Shown here: positions 1-5,463 of the stretch, one piece after another
Position numbering within the stretch: the first letter of the stretch is position 1
How the letters are laid out: each line of letters begins with the position of its first letter
NCBI GenBank assembly: GCA_018061225.1
Contig: JAGOUK010000083.1
Span: 1 to 6,358, forward strand
Reading direction: 5' to 3'
Source: Candidatus Omnitrophota bacterium
GTDB lineage: Bacteria; Omnitrophota; Gorgyraeia; 2-02-FULL-51-18; JAGOUK01
Length of the DNA stretch: 6,358 nt
Notes under the pieces: generated by a model
Databases searched by the model: none
Seen by the model: only the letters and a program-made list of their open reading frames with translations
What the model was told of the DNA's origin: nothing
Position numbers and translations under genes: made by a program

Positions 1-63
1 GTGCTGGACGCTTGCGCGTCGGCGAATATCTGGAATATCGCTTTTTCCACGAGCAGGGAATAA
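1..63 (+). CDS. C-terminal tail of a probable ExbD/TolR-type proton-channel protein (partial)
   Basis: The first reading frame is open from the window edge to a TAA at 61-63 and encodes 20 residues, VLDACASANIWNIAFSTSRE. The pattern (V-x-D-A, several residues, A-x-I-x-x-I, then a small/polar end) resembles the last helix and strand of ExbD/TolR proteins, inner-membrane subunits that work with ExbB/TolQ to pass proton-motive force to TonB or TolA. The stop lies 8 nt before the GTG of the next gene, as expected inside an operon. A TonB/TolA-like anchor two genes downstream makes the reading more likely. The evidence is a short match from memory plus context. The competing frame, open from position 3 into the TPR gene, is also readable, so this call is tentative. 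Confidence 0.45.
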   Translation: MLDACASANIWNIAFSTSRE

Positions 64-71
64 TCAGCCGG

Positions 72-2417
72 GTGAAGCAGCGTCTGCCGATTCTTATAGC
101 GCTTCTGCTCACCGTCCAGGCCCCGCTGTGGGCCGCCGACGAGACGGTGAAGCCGACCGCTCCCGCCAAGTCAGTCAGAGACCGTCTTGACTTTGCCAAA
201 GGCCTCTACGCGCGCGACATGTATGACATGGCGCTAGATGAATATGAGGCCATCCTCAAGGATTCCGCCGGCAAGGAAGACTCGGGCGAAGCGCTCTTGG
301 GCGCGGGAGAATCGCTGTTTTTTCTGAAGCGGTACCCGGACGCGAGAGCCAAGTTTGTTGCTTTTGCCAAGCAATACCCGGACTCGCCTGAGGCAGAAAA
401 AGCGCTGCTGAGAACGGGTGAAACACTTTTATATCAGGGGACCAAGCAAGAAGCGTTCACGATTTTTCATGAGCTCCGCGGTGCCAAAAATGACACCGTG
501 CGTATCGCCGCCCGCTATTACGAGGGCAAGATCAGTTTTGATCAGGGGTATCTGAATGCCGCCGCCGCTCACTTCCGCGAAGTGGCGGATGCTCCGAAGC
601 CGGGCCCGTACACGCCCTTCGCCAGGTATTATTTGGGCGAAGTGCTTTTGTCCCAGGAACTCTATTCGGACGCGGCGATCACTTTTGCCGAGGCCGCCAA
701 AGCCTCGGATCCCTTGGTGCGGCAGCTGGCATTGATGGGCAGCGGCAAAGCGGAAGCCGCGATGAATCATCCTGCTGAGGCGGCGGGGTTTTTTAAGCAG
801 GCGGCGGAGCCGGGCGCTGATGACGCGGTCGCCGAAGACGCCATTCTCAATTACATGAACGCCCTCGTGAACGGCGAGCGGTTCGAAGAACTGGTCGCGG
901 CGGCGGATGAACTGCGTGACCGCGTGCATGATCCTAAGAAGCAAGTGGAATTTAAGCTGTTGTCCGCCAAAGGGCTGTCCCGCAGCGGCAAAAAAGAAGC
1001 AGCTCAGGACGTGTACCAGGACGTCATGAAGGCCGAAGGGCTTAAGCCCGAAGAGACCAAAGCCGCGAAGCTCGGCGTCGCCCAAAACATGATCGCGCAA
1101 GGGCAGGCCGAAGAAGCGCTTGCCTTCCTGGAAACGCCAGATGCTAAACAGAATTTGTCCGCCGATGAGATTCTATTTTTGCGCGCAGAGGCGTTCCGTA
1201 AGCTGGGCCGCAAGGAAGAAGCTCTCGTGGAATATGTCAAAATTGCGGCGTTGACGGATTCGAACTTCCGTGACGAAGCCGTTCTGGCACAGGCTTATCT
1301 CTATGCGGAAAGCGGCGATTACGCGAAGGGCATCGAGTCCTTTAGGGCGTATATAACCGCGTTTCCCGACTCAGACCTCGCGCCCAAGGCTTTTTCGGAT
1401 CTGATCCTGGCTGAAGTGAGACTTAAGGATTATGCCAGGGCCATTGAGGATTCTCAGCGCTTTCTGGACCGTTATCCATCAGGCGCGGAGACGCAAAAGG
1501 TGCATCTCAGAATGGCGGGGCTTTACACCGAAGCGGGCCGCTATGATCTGGCGGCGGAGACCTACAGCAACCATGAACGGCGGTTCTCCGAAGCGGTGAA
1601 CCCCAAAGAAATTCAGATGCTGCGCGCGGCCAATTCGCAGCGCTCCGGCGATGTCCGCGGCGCGCTCAAGATCTATCAAAAGATATCCGCCAAGGATGTC
1701 GCGCCGGAGCGTTACGCCGAGCTTCTAAAGAACAAAGCCTTCGCCTATATTTCGCTGGAGCGCTACCGCAGCGCCGCGGAAGTCTATCTCAAGCTTTTCC
1801 GCCATTTTGGTGAATACGCGGACGATGATCAGGCCTACCTTTGGACCGCTGACGTATTCGCGAACGGGGGCGGCGTTAAGAAGCTTGAGGAAACGATCGG
1901 CTTGTTCGAAAAGAAATTTGGAACGGAATCCCACCCCATGGAAGTCGCGTTCTACCGGGCGGAAGCCGATCGGCTGGCCGGCCGCTCAGTGGAAGCGGTC
2001 GCGGCCTATGACCGCGCGCTCAAAGGAGGCGGTGACCTGGCGGCTCGCGCATCGCTTGGCAAGGGATTGGCGCTGGCTCAGCAGGGGAATGGTCCGGCCG
2101 CGGAAGACGCGTTGGAAGACGCGCTCAAGCTTGCCGGGGACGATCATCGGCTCGCGATCCGCGTGCGCATGCAGCTCGGTGAGATGTATCAGTCCTCCAA
2201 AAATTACAAAGAAGCGGCCAAGACTTTCTTCGCCGTGGCGATCCTTTATGATGATGCCGAGACCGTTCCTCAGGCACTCTGGGGCGCGGGTCAGGCCTTT
2301 GAAAAATCCAAAGACAACGACAAGGCCGTACAGGCTTACCGTGAGCTCGCCGAGCGTTATCCGGATCACGGTTTGGCCAAGGACGCCGCTCAACGCTTAA
2401 AGGCACTCGCACGATGA
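72..2417 (+). CDS. Exported tetratricopeptide-repeat protein, probable periplasmic scaffold
   Basis: This encodes about 781 residues, nearly all helix-turn-helix repeats of TPR type. I chose the GTG at 72 because it starts directly on a signal peptide: a KQR basic end, a hydrophobic core LPILIALLLTV, and likely cleavage after PLWA at residue 21. An AGGGA at 55-59 sits 12 nt upstream, rather far. An in-frame TTG at 12 would add 20 residues before the signal peptide and is less likely. Repeats run from about residue 35 to the end, with the Y/F-P-D/S turns typical of CpoB/YbgF and BamD-like proteins near residues 102, 430 and 765 (for example YPDSPEA and YPDHGLAKDA). No enzyme motif is visible, so the role is probably protein binding in the periplasm. 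The stop overlaps the next start (ATGA), implying translational coupling to the TonB-like vWA protein, its most likely partner. The exact function is unknown. Confidence 0.88.
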   Translation: MKQRLPILIALLLTVQAPLWAADETVKPTAPAKSVRDRLDFAKGLYARDMYDMALDEYEAILKDSAGKEDSGEALLGAGESLFFLKRYPDARAKFVAFAKQYPDSPEAEKALLRTGETLLYQGTKQEAFTIFHELRGAKNDTVRIAARYYEGKISFDQGYLNAAAAHFREVADAPKPGPYTPFARYYLGEVLLSQELYSDAAITFAEAAKASDPLVRQLALMGSGKAEAAMNHPAEAAGFFKQAAEPGADDAVAEDAILNYMNALVNGERFEELVAAADELRDRVHDPKKQVEFKLLSAKGLSRSGKKEAAQDVYQDVMKAEGLKPEETKAAKLGVAQNMIAQGQAEEALAFLETPDAKQNLSADEILFLRAEAFRKLGRKEEALVEYVKIAALTDSNFRDEAVLAQAYLYAESGDYAKGIESFRAYITAFPDSDLAPKAFSDLILAEVRLKDYARAIEDSQRFLDRYPSGAETQKVHLRMAGLYTEAGRYDLAAETYSNHERRFSEAVNPKEIQMLRAANSQRSGDVRGALKIYQKISAKDVAPERYAELLKNKAFAYISLERYRSAAEVYLKLFRHFGEYADDDQAYLWTADVFANGGGVKKLEETIGLFEKKFGTESHPMEVAFYRAEADRLAGRSVEAVAAYDRALKGGGDLAARASLGKGLALAQQGNGPAAEDALEDALKLAGDDHRLAIRVRMQLGEMYQSSKNYKEAAKTFFAVAILYDDAETVPQALWGAGQAFEKSKDNDKAVQAYRELAERYPDHGLAKDAAQRLKALAR

Positions 2418-4018
2418 AACGTCAGAGAATGGTCCAGTCGTCTTTTGTCATCTCGGCCGCGATCCACGCGGGGTTTTTATTTTTGTCCGTGGTCTGGTTC
2501 TTGCCGGGGGCCAGGCATATCGTCGCTGAGACTAAGAAAATGTTTGATCTGCGGCCCGTGACCATCACGCACGAAGACACGACCAAGAATCTGGTGCAGA
2601 GCTACATTGAGGACCTTAAGTTCGCCGATCCCGACTCCAAAGCCCGTTCCGCGGGTCCCGTCGGGCCGGTGCAAGAAACCATGAAGGCGCCCAGCTTCGA
2701 CAAGGTCTTTGACAGTAAAAAAACCATCATCGCCGGTTCCGGACCCTATCAGCCGAATGTTCCCCAAAAATTACTAAAGGAAAATACGCCTTCCGCGCCG
2801 CGCGTTTTGGCCAAAAGCGCCCCGTCACAGCATGTGATCACCGACCGCACGTCACCGGCGCCGGCGCTGCACTCGTCGATCGAGACACCGGGAGCTTTCG
2901 GGGAGACGATGTTCGCCTACACCCCGAATGCCGCGTCCGATGCGCAGGATCCCGTGTACAGCATGTTCTCAGGTCTGGGAGCGGGGGACGGAACCGGGCA
3001 AAGAATGATCGACGAGTTTATCCAGGTCCGTGTCGCGACTTATCAGGATCCGGCCGATGGTGAGAAGTACTACAAGATCATCATCAATCCCGGTAAGGAC
3101 GTCGAAAAGCTCGCCGTCATGCCCAAAGAGGTTATCTTTTTGGTGGACGCTTCTTTGAGTATTCAGAAGGAGCGGCTGGATCAGTTTATTCGCGGGATTC
3201 AGTACTCGATCGCCAATTTGAATCCGGGCGACCGCTTCAATATTTACACCTTCAAGGACAAGATCACTCCGCTGTTTCCGAAGCCCGTGGAGGCCAGTCC
3301 CGAATCCGTCAAAGAAACGATCTGGGCGCTCAATAAATTGGAAGCGAGCGAGCGCACTGATATTTATGAGGCCTTCCTCGAGAGTATCCAGAAAAAGGCT
3401 TCCATGGAGCCGTCCTACATCGTGTTCTTGTCCGACGGGCGTCCCACGCAAGGAGTTGTTTCGACCACGCGTCTTATCAGTGAGATCGCGCGGATCAACC
3501 GCAAGGCGCGGTCGATCTTCGCGTTTAGCGGCGGGTCACGCGTCAACCGCTACCTGCTGGACTTTTTGGCCTATCAGAACCGCGGCTGGTCGGAATACGC
3601 GCTCAGGACGCATGAGATCAGGAAGCGCATCGCCGAGCTGTATGACAAGATCCGGAATCCATTGCTGATCAAGGTGCAGTATCAATTTTCGGGGCTTAAC
3701 GAGAAGAATAGTTATCCTCAGGACTTGCCCGACTTTTATCGCGACACGGAATTCGTGATCTACGGCAAATACACCGGTGAGGACAAGTTCTCGATCCGCG
3801 TGGTCGGTGAGATCAACGGGGAGCTCAAGGAATTCATCTTTGGCCGGTCGATGTCCGAAGCGGAACCCGGCGGCCGGGACATCGCGGTCAACTGGGCCTT
3901 CAACAAGTTCTATCATCATGTCAGCCGTATCACGATCGACGGGCCGAATGATGAGGACGAAAGGGAGTTGAACGCCCTTTCGGCCAAGTTTGGTATTCAG
4001 AACCCGTACGAAGCCTGA
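2414..4018 (+). CDS. TonB/TolA-anchored von Willebrand factor A domain protein
   Basis: This is a 534-residue protein with three parts. Residues 1-31 hold a basic start and one membrane helix containing S14-AAI-H18, the SxxxH pattern by which TonB and TolA anchors contact ExbB/TolQ; FDLRPVTIT follows, like the strand after a TonB anchor. Residues about 50-195 are a low-complexity Pro/Ala/Ser/Lys linker suited to crossing the periplasm. Residues about 198-390 are a vWA domain with a full metal-binding MIDAS: D245-x-S247-x-S249, T315 and D341 (in LSDGRP). Residues 390-534 resemble the tail found after vWA in inter-alpha-trypsin-inhibitor heavy-chain-like bacterial proteins and end at FGIQNPYEA. 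No TonB C-terminal domain or VIT domain is seen. The ATG overlaps the TPR stop, with only a weak AAAGG at 2399-2403, so coupled translation is likely. I infer an inner-membrane protein moved by an ExbB/ExbD motor; its ligand is unknown. Confidence 0.9.
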   Translation: MKRQRMVQSSFVISAAIHAGFLFLSVVWFLPGARHIVAETKKMFDLRPVTITHEDTTKNLVQSYIEDLKFADPDSKARSAGPVGPVQETMKAPSFDKVFDSKKTIIAGSGPYQPNVPQKLLKENTPSAPRVLAKSAPSQHVITDRTSPAPALHSSIETPGAFGETMFAYTPNAASDAQDPVYSMFSGLGAGDGTGQRMIDEFIQVRVATYQDPADGEKYYKIIINPGKDVEKLAVMPKEVIFLVDASLSIQKERLDQFIRGIQYSIANLNPGDRFNIYTFKDKITPLFPKPVEASPESVKETIWALNKLEASERTDIYEAFLESIQKKASMEPSYIVFLSDGRPTQGVVSTTRLISEIARINRKARSIFAFSGGSRVNRYLLDFLAYQNRGWSEYALRTHEIRKRIAELYDKIRNPLLIKVQYQFSGLNEKNSYPQDLPDFYRDTEFVIYGKYTGEDKFSIRVVGEINGELKEFIFGRSMSEAEPGGRDIAVNWAFNKFYHHVSRITIDGPNDEDERELNALSAKFGIQNPYEA

Positions 4019-4049
4019 TCTTTCCGGTCCAGGATGAATTGACCCTGGT

Positions 4050-4076
4050 TAAACCGGCCGACCCCGGCCGGGTTTA
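4050..4076 (+). terminator. GC-rich hairpin after the envelope operon, possible terminator without U-tract
   Basis: TAAACC-GGCCG (4050-4060) can pair with CGGCC-GGTTTA (4065-4076) around a four-base ACCC loop, with one bulged G, giving about 11 base pairs. It lies 31 nt after the vWA stop, where a terminator is expected. No run of T follows (ACTCCCTCC comes next), so it is not a standard intrinsic terminator. A smaller CCAGG/CCTGG stem (4029-4033 with 4044-4048) precedes it. The right arm overlaps the -35 box of the tRNA promoter. Confidence 0.3.
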
Positions 4077-4101
4077 CACTCCCTCCTAAAGCGGGTAGAA
4101 T
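4073..4101 (+). promoter_or_regulatory. Sigma70-type promoter for tRNA-Thr
   Basis: The -35 box TTTACA (4073-4078) matches TTGACA at 5 of 6 bases. The -10 box TAGAAT (4096-4101) matches TATAAT at 5 of 6. The spacer is exactly 17 nt. Transcription would start near 4108, about 27 nt before the tRNA 5' end, a short leader for RNase P to remove. This is the best promoter-like sequence I found in the window; the call rests on consensus matching and position. Confidence 0.7.
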
Positions 4102-4134
4102 AACCGCTCATTTCGGTTCATTTTGATTTTTTAT

Positions 4135-4207
4135 GCTGGTGTAGCTCAGTTGGTAGAGCGACAGTTTCGTAAACTGTAGGTCGCCAGTTCAATCCTGGCC
4201 ACCAGCT
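4135..4207 (+). tRNA. tRNA-Thr (anticodon CGU, reads ACG)
   Basis: A full cloverleaf of 73 nt can be drawn. The acceptor stem GCTGGTG (4135-4141) pairs perfectly with CACCAGC (4200-4206). The D arm is GCTC/GAGC (4144-4147 with 4156-4159) around AGTTGGTA. The anticodon arm is ACAGT/ACTGT (4161-4165 with 4173-4177) around TTCGTAA, which places CGT at 4168-4170. A five-base variable region AGGTC follows, then the T arm GCCAG/CTGGC (4183-4187 with 4195-4199) with loop TTCAATC. The discriminator base is T4207. CAT follows instead of CCA, so the CCA end must be added by nucleotidyltransferase. A good promoter lies just upstream and a large palindrome starts two bases after the last tRNA base. Confidence 0.97.
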
Positions 4208-4208
4208 C

Positions 4209-4315
4209 ATTTTTCGCCGAAAAGGGCGCGTCTGCGGCGTTGCTCAACCCCTTGCGTAGGAATACTACGCGGCGGGGTTTCGCGCCTTGCATCCGCGACC
4301 TTTTGGGCGAAAAAT
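4209..4315. repeat. 107-bp imperfect palindrome (long hairpin, REP/MITE-like element)
   Basis: The block is symmetric about position 4262. ATTTTTCGCC (4209-4218) pairs with GGCGAAAAAT (4306-4315), AAAAGG (4220-4225) with CCTTTT (4299-4304), CGCG (4227-4230) with CGCG (4294-4297), TGC (4233-4235) with GCA (4289-4291), CCC (4248-4250) with GGG (4274-4276), and the tip GCGTAG (4254-4259) with CTACGC (4265-4270) around loop GAATA. All pairs keep the same centre, so this is one designed-looking structure with single mismatches between stems. The perfect 10-bp ends resemble terminal inverted repeats. It holds no gene. No clear target-site duplication is visible, and no U-tract follows, so it is not an obvious terminator. 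Confidence 0.85.
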
Positions 4316-4320
4316 ATCCA

Positions 4321-4416
4321 GGGAGACTCCTTATGTAGGAGTACTCCTTACGCGCCTGCGGCGCGCAGACCGGATTAGGAGTACTCCGTACGCGCCTGAC
4401 GGCGCGCAGACTGAAT
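4321..4416. repeat. Tandem 40/41-bp direct repeats with internal palindromes, plus a degenerate partial copy
   Basis: Unit 1 (4336-4375) and unit 2 (4376-4416) match except for three substitutions and one inserted base. Each starts with TAGGAGTACTCC, holding a self-complementary GGAGTACTCC, and then carries a CGCGCC/GGCGCG hairpin (4351-4356 with 4360-4365; 4391-4396 with 4401-4406) followed by CAGAC. The inserted base falls in the hairpin loop (TGC against TGAC), so the stem is kept. A worn partial copy, GGAGACTCCTTATG, precedes unit 1 at 4322-4335. The core TAGGARTACT...ACGCG also occurs at the tip of the large palindrome (4257-4271), suggesting common origin. The array lies in the trxA leader. 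Confidence 0.85.
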
Positions 4417-4424
4417 CTTTTTTT
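4373..4424 (+). terminator. Weak candidate terminator or attenuator in the trxA leader
   Basis: Seven T residues (4418-4424) directly follow AATC (4414-4417), which can pair with GATT (4373-4376) and enclose the repeat-unit palindrome and the CGCGCC/GGCGCG hairpin. The T-run is 11 nt from the strong stem and the closing stem has only 4 bp, so this departs from a normal intrinsic terminator. If it works, it would trim tRNA read-through before the trxA ribosome site, which begins 3 nt later. Confidence 0.22.
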
Positions 4425-4427
4425 ACC

Positions 4428-4436
4428 AAGGAGGGG
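4428..4436 (+). promoter_or_regulatory. Strong ribosome binding site of trxA
   Basis: AAGGAGGGG contains the full AAGGAGG Shine-Dalgarno core, and the AGGAGG is 5 nt before ATG 4440. It fixes the trxA start against the longer open frame that reaches upstream to 4287. No other gene in the window has a site this strong. Confidence 0.85.
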
Positions 4437-4439
4437 AAT

Positions 4440-4766
4440 ATGTCGGATTTGACGGCGGCGGTTACGGACGCGACTTTTAAGGCGGAGGTGTTGGATTCGG
4501 TGGTGCCGGTGGTGGTGGATTTTTGGGCGCCTTGGTGCGGGCCTTGCAGGGCGATTGCGCCGGTCTTGGAAGAAGTGGCGGCGGGTTTGGTGGGTAAGGC
4601 GCGCATCGTGAAACTCAATGTTGATGAGAACAGCGAGTCGGCTTCGCAAATGGGTGTGATGAATATCCCGACCCTCATCATTTTTAAGGGCGGCAAGGAA
4701 GTGGACCGGATCGTCGGCGCCCTGCCCAAAGAAGCCCTGCGTGAGCGCATCAACAAGAACGTCTAA
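4440..4766 (+). CDS. trxA: Thioredoxin
   Basis: This is a 108-residue cytosolic thioredoxin, close to the usual 105-110. It reduces protein disulfides using electrons from thioredoxin reductase, supplying for example ribonucleotide reductase. The active site is W32-C33-G34-P35-C36, within [10 protein letters not shown]. The buried acid is D27 and the cis-proline is P77 in NIPTL; all match the canonical positions within one residue. The start is set by the strong ribosome site at 4428. The upstream frame is open to 4287 only because the repeat array lacks stops there; its translation has no thioredoxin features. Wobble usage shifts inside the gene: the first 41 codons end in G 28 times and in C only 3 times, while later codons use more C. 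It overlaps purN by 26 nt. Transcription may come from the tRNA promoter or an unseen one. Confidence 0.97.
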   Translation: MSDLTAAVTDATFKAEVLDSVVPVVVDFWAPWCGPCRAIAPVLEEVAAGLVGKARIVKLNVDENSESASQMGVMNIPTLIIFKGGKEVDRIVGALPKEALRERINKNV

Positions 4767-5415
4767 AAAGATCAAAAAATCCGCCGGACGGAAGCCGCGG
4801 TCGAAGCGCGCGGTTCGTCTGGCGGTTTTGTGTTCGGGGAACGGATCGAATCTGCAGGCTCTTTTGGATGCGGAACGGGCAGGCGGATTAGGACCGGCTC
4901 AAATCGTCCTTATCGTCTCGGATCGGGCCGACGCGGGAGCGCTGGTTCGCGCGAATCGATCCAAAAAGTCCGCGGCATTTTTAGATCCCAGGGAATTCAA
5001 GGATCGGGCGGCTTTTGACGCGGCGCTCTTAGGAGTGCTCAAAAAAGCCCACATCGACTTCGTGATCCTGGCAGGCTTCATGCGGATTTTGACGTCTGAG
5101 TTTGTGAACGCTTTTGCCGGACGGATGCTCAATATTCATCCGTCGCTGCTGCCCGCGTTTAAAGGGGCTCACGCTATCCGCGACGCGGTGGATTACGGTT
5201 CGCGCGTTACCGGAGTGACGGTGCACTTTGTGACGCCGGATCTGGACAGCGGGCCGATCATTCTCCAGGAAGCTGTCCCGGTGAAGGCGGGGGATACGGA
5301 AGCAGATCTTGCGAAGCGCATTCATGCCGTCGAACACCGCTTGTATCCGCAGGCGGTGCGCAAATTGGCGGAGCGGAAGCTGGCCGTCAAAGGCCGACAA
5401 GTCAGTGTTCGATAA
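4741..5415 (+). CDS. purN: Phosphoribosylglycinamide formyltransferase (GART)
   Basis: This is a 224-residue enzyme of de novo purine synthesis that moves the formyl group from 10-formyltetrahydrofolate to GAR, giving FGAR. The fold starts at residue 26 (RLAVL), with the phosphate-binding S32-GNGSN-L38. Catalytic residues are all present: N131 and H133 in NIHPSLLP, and D169 in DLDSGPII, equivalent to E. coli N106, H108 and D144. The GTG at 4741 is the only usual start codon before the conserved core. It lies inside trxA, overlapping it by 26 nt in another frame, with no clear ribosome site, so translation is probably coupled to trxA. This start gives a basic tail of about 25 residues (11 Lys/Arg in residues 1-26) not found in the 212-residue E. 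coli enzyme. No other purine genes are in the window. Confidence 0.95.
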   Translation: MSASTRTSKKIKKSAGRKPRSKRAVRLAVLCSGNGSNLQALLDAERAGGLGPAQIVLIVSDRADAGALVRANRSKKSAAFLDPREFKDRAAFDAALLGVLKKAHIDFVILAGFMRILTSEFVNAFAGRMLNIHPSLLPAFKGAHAIRDAVDYGSRVTGVTVHFVTPDLDSGPIILQEAVPVKAGDTEADLAKRIHAVEHRLYPQAVRKLAERKLAVKGRQVSVR

Positions 5416-5444
5416 TTTTTAGAACGCATTAACCCACAACAAAC

Positions 5445-5449
5445 AGGAG
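5445..5449 (+). promoter_or_regulatory. Ribosome binding site of eno with long spacing
   Basis: AGGAG is the only purine-rich match to the 16S tail before eno, but it is 14 nt from ATG 5464 against the usual 5-9. No alternative start in this frame lies nearer, and the ATG gives the expected enolase N-terminus, so the start stands. The 48-nt gap after purN shows no hairpin with a T-run, so read-through from purN into eno is possible. Confidence 0.5.
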
Positions 5450-5463
5450 TCCTAACGGCCACC

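Noticed and set aside
1807..2400. A 197-residue plus-strand frame inside the TPR gene
   Set aside because: Its composition (Arg, Ser, Pro, Trp) is typical of an out-of-frame reading, and the TPR frame is conserved in pattern throughout.
4209..4315. The large palindrome as an intrinsic terminator for the tRNA
   Set aside because: The 3' arm ends in AAAAAT on the plus strand, with no U-tract after it; the same holds on the minus strand.
4287..4317. A promoter for trxA (TTGCAT followed by an A/T stretch)
   Set aside because: The -35-like match is fair but no -10 close to TATAAT lies at 16-18 nt; the A/T stretch is explained by the palindrome arm.
4209..4416. A CRISPR array
   Set aside because: There are only two adjacent full repeat units with no unique spacers between them, and no cas genes in the window.
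4287..4439. A 51-residue N-terminal extension of thioredoxin
   Set aside because: It is translation of the repeat array, has no thioredoxin features, and the AAGGAGG site directly before ATG 4440 gives a standard 108-residue protein.
4146..4775. A 209-residue minus-strand open frame across the tRNA, repeats and trxA
   Set aside because: It runs antisense to a clear tRNA and thioredoxin, is Arg/His-rich in the way of GC-rich shadow frames, and matches no family I know.
5411..5416. A -10 box (GATAAT) for eno overlapping the purN stop
   Set aside because: No acceptable -35 sequence is found 16-18 nt upstream.
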